The notes under the pieces were generated by a model. The model was not told where the DNA came from. It worked only from the letters and a program-made list of their open reading frames with translations, and made no database searches. Shown one piece after another: positions 20,413 through 21,655 of a DNA stretch of 21,655 nucleotides (position 1 is the first letter of the stretch; the number at the start of each line of letters is the position of its first letter). Where the stretch lies: the NCBI GenBank assembly GCA_964581355.1, contig CAZOOA010000052.1, forward strand, positions 1 through 21,655, written 5' to 3'. The position numbers and the translations under genes are program-made. Source of the DNA: CAZOOA01 sp964581355 (GTDB taxonomy: Bacteria > Bacillota > Dethiobacteria > DTU022 > UBA8154).

Positions 20413-20450
20413 TGGAATTGAAGTTCCCGTTTCCTGGTCTTGGCTCCGGT
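20413..20450 (+). repeat. Upstream copy of the FPFPGxGSG coding-like repeat
   Basis: Reading ATG at 20413, the frame encodes MELKFPFPGLGSG. It closely matches the segment at 21611-21645, which encodes MEFPFPGIGSG. By eye about 26 of 32 aligned bases match, and most differences fall at third codon positions. This copy lacks a good ribosome binding site and runs into the PRC-barrel promoter and gene, so it looks like a remnant or partial duplicate. Confidence 0.45.
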
Positions 20451-20482
20451 TGTCATCTTTCCATGCAAAATGTTTCCCTTTT

Positions 20483-20491
20483 TGTTATAAT
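20483..20491 (+). promoter_or_regulatory. Extended -10 promoter of the PRC-barrel gene
   Basis: TGTTATAAT fits the extended -10 pattern TGnTATAAT; no good -35 exists at 16-18 bases. The predicted start is about 55 bases before the TTG codon at 20551. Confidence 0.6.
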
Positions 20492-20550
20492 ATACTGTAA
20501 GAAGAAAATACTACTGTTGAGCAGAAAAAAACGAAAGGCGGGTGTAATAA

Positions 20551-21603
20551 TTGAAAAGCAAGCGCATTCGGGGATTCCCCGTCATTAACCTGCATGATGG
20601 CTCTATGGAGGGCCGGGTCCAGGATATCGTTATTGACCCCGAGAAAAAAACGGTCGAAGGTTTTGTCATTGGCGAAAAAGGCTTTTTACGAGGGAAACAC
20701 CGCTTTATCCCTTTTGAATCCATCCACAGTATCGGAAGCGATGCCGTAACGCTGAAAGAATCGGATCTCGAGTCCCCGGAAATGGCTCCCAACATGGAAC
20801 TGCTAAGCGATTATTCCATCATTGGGAAAAGCCTGATCAGCAATGAAGGAAACTATATTGCCAAAGTCATGGATTTTGTCTTTTCTCCCCAAACAGGTAA
20901 AATCGAATCCCTGCTGCTCCAGGATATTAAAGACCGCGAACCCATCAACATGGATGTATACCTGACCATTGACGGCATCTTGAACCTGGGCAAAGATTAT
21001 GTCATTGCCGATTCAAATTACACTGCGTACCTGACAGAAGAAAGCCGGGAAGAGGATGAGGACGAACTTGTTCCCGTCGAAGAAAACCAGGTATTTCCAG
21101 ATGGAGCAATGCCCCCTGGAGTTTATGTGGAAGTCCAGGACCGGGAAGAGCAGGGCCGGGAAGAAACCTTTGAAAGAAGCGGATCCGGTCAAAAACAGCA
21201 GGAGCCAGGCCAAGAAGAAGAAAAAGCAGAAAAAAAAGAGCCCAGGCAAACAAAACAAGAGCCTTCCCAAGAGCCTTCCCAAGAGCCTCCCTTTGATGGA
21301 TTTGAAAATTTGAAAGAGACCTGGAGTCACGTAGAAGAGGAAGTGAGCCGGGGCAGCAAACAACTGGCCAAAGAATCCAAAGACCGGATGAGGCAGTATG
21401 TCCGTAACAAAAAAGCCAACTACTCCGTTTGGGACCAACAGGGTAATGTGCTGGTACAAAAAGGCCAGGTCATCTCCGATGAGATCGTGGAAAAAGCTGA
21501 AGCCCAGGACAGAATCCCCCAGCTCTTTTTTGCCGTGGTTTCCGAAGAGATTGAAGAGAGCTTAAACATTATCGGGGACAAAATCAGCCGTATTTTCCGA
21601 TAG
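20551..21603 (+). CDS. PRC-barrel domain protein with acidic Gln/Pro-rich linker
   Basis: A 350-residue cytoplasmic protein. Residues about 4-75 (RIRGFPVINLHDGSMEGRV, then VEGFVIG) and about 85-160 (SLISNEGNYIAKVMDFVFS, then IESLLL) form two PRC-barrel modules, a small beta-barrel found in RimM and in many proteins of unknown role. Residues about 165-250 form a highly charged, low-complexity linker with EPSQ repeats, encoded by a 12 bp tandem repeat (21257-21292). A helical stretch follows, then a C-terminal segment (SVWDQQGNVLVQKGQVI) that may be a further small fold. The start is TTG with AAAGGCGGGTG upstream. It is transcribed divergently from the tsa operon. Function unknown. Confidence 0.85.
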   Translation: MKSKRIRGFPVINLHDGSMEGRVQDIVIDPEKKTVEGFVIGEKGFLRGKHRFIPFESIHSIGSDAVTLKESDLESPEMAPNMELLSDYSIIGKSLISNEGNYIAKVMDFVFSPQTGKIESLLLQDIKDREPINMDVYLTIDGILNLGKDYVIADSNYTAYLTEESREEDEDELVPVEENQVFPDGAMPPGVYVEVQDREEQGREETFERSGSGQKQQEPGQEEEKAEKKEPRQTKQEPSQEPSQEPPFDGFENLKETWSHVEEEVSRGSKQLAKESKDRMRQYVRNKKANYSVWDQQGNVLVQKGQVISDEIVEKAEAQDRIPQLFFAVVSEEIEESLNIIGDKISRIFR

Positions 21604-21604
21604 T

Positions 21605-21655
21605 ATGAAAATGGAGTTTCCGTTTCCCGGTATCGGCTCCGGTTATCTTCGCGAC
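21605..21655 (+). CDS. Start of an unidentified gene, cut by the window end
   Basis: ATG at 21605, two bases after the PRC-barrel stop, opens a frame encoding MKMEFPFPGIGSGYLRD before the window ends. An alternative ATG lies at 21611. No good ribosome binding site is visible, so coupling to the upstream gene would be needed. The first residues match the peptide encoded at 20413-20450. No family recognised from 17 residues. Confidence 0.4.
   Translation, partial: MKMEFPFPGIGSGYLRD

Noticed and set aside
20295..20588. 97-residue plus-strand frame upstream of the PRC-barrel gene as an intact gene
   Set aside because: It overlaps the start of tsaE, crosses both promoters, and runs out of frame into the PRC-barrel gene; only the short FPFPG segment looks coding.

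Overview
The window looks like chromosome of a spore-forming, low-to-mid GC Firmicute, most likely a Clostridia-class anaerobe (inference). Evidence: a clpC gene behind a TTGCCA-N17-TATAAT promoter with a CtsR-like operator, a pair of CotF/ferritin-like spore-coat proteins, strong AGGAGG-type ribosome binding sites, several TTG/GTG starts, and the tsaE-tsaB-rimI-tsaD order common in this phylum. I cannot name the species. No insertion sequence, CRISPR array, rRNA or tRNA was seen; one 127 bp inverted-repeat-bounded segment could be a miniature mobile element.

Layout. (1) 1-5008, minus strand: a signalling block, transcribed as a 7TMR-DISM/LytS-like sensor kinase, a response regulator with a SARP-like (winged helix + BTAD) output, a STAS protein, a stand-alone receiver about 60% identical to the first regulator's receiver, and a second STAS protein. 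It reads as a duplicated regulator-STAS unit in which one copy has lost its DNA-binding half. (2) 4913-5632: long non-coding stretch holding the clpC promoter, CtsR-like box and the 127 bp inverted-repeat segment. (3) 5633-9126, plus strand: clpC with terminator, then two small coat proteins and a terminator. (4) 9324-10796, plus: a possible 53-aa ORF in frame with, and one TAG ahead of, an RlmD-type rRNA uracil methyltransferase. (5) 10854-12290, minus: O-acetylhomoserine sulfhydrylase with a clear promoter. (6) 12303-14028, minus: a secreted NamZ-type (DUF1343) exo-N-acetylmuramidase fused to a copper-amine-oxidase-N-like domain, with a terminator and a strongly structured leader. (7) 14075-17209, minus: murC, a DEDD exonuclease-like protein and an alpha/beta hydrolase, closely packed. 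(8) 17210-17605: non-coding, with a tandem cluster of DnaA boxes. (9) 17606-20404, minus: tsaE-tsaB-rimI-tsaD operon with promoter. (10) 20483-21655, plus: a PRC-barrel protein, then the start of another reading frame whose first residues (FPFPG-I-GSG) are echoed upstream of the PRC-barrel gene.

Functions. The tsa genes make most of the t6A tRNA-modification machinery, with rimI in the usual place. murC (cytoplasmic muramyl-peptide synthesis) and the namZ-like enzyme (extracellular release of MurNAc) lie in neighbouring transcription units. The most interesting parts are the duplicated kinase/SARP-regulator/STAS block with a helically spaced direct repeat, the DnaA-box array between tsaD and murC, the structured namZ leader and the inverted-repeat element in the clpC leader.
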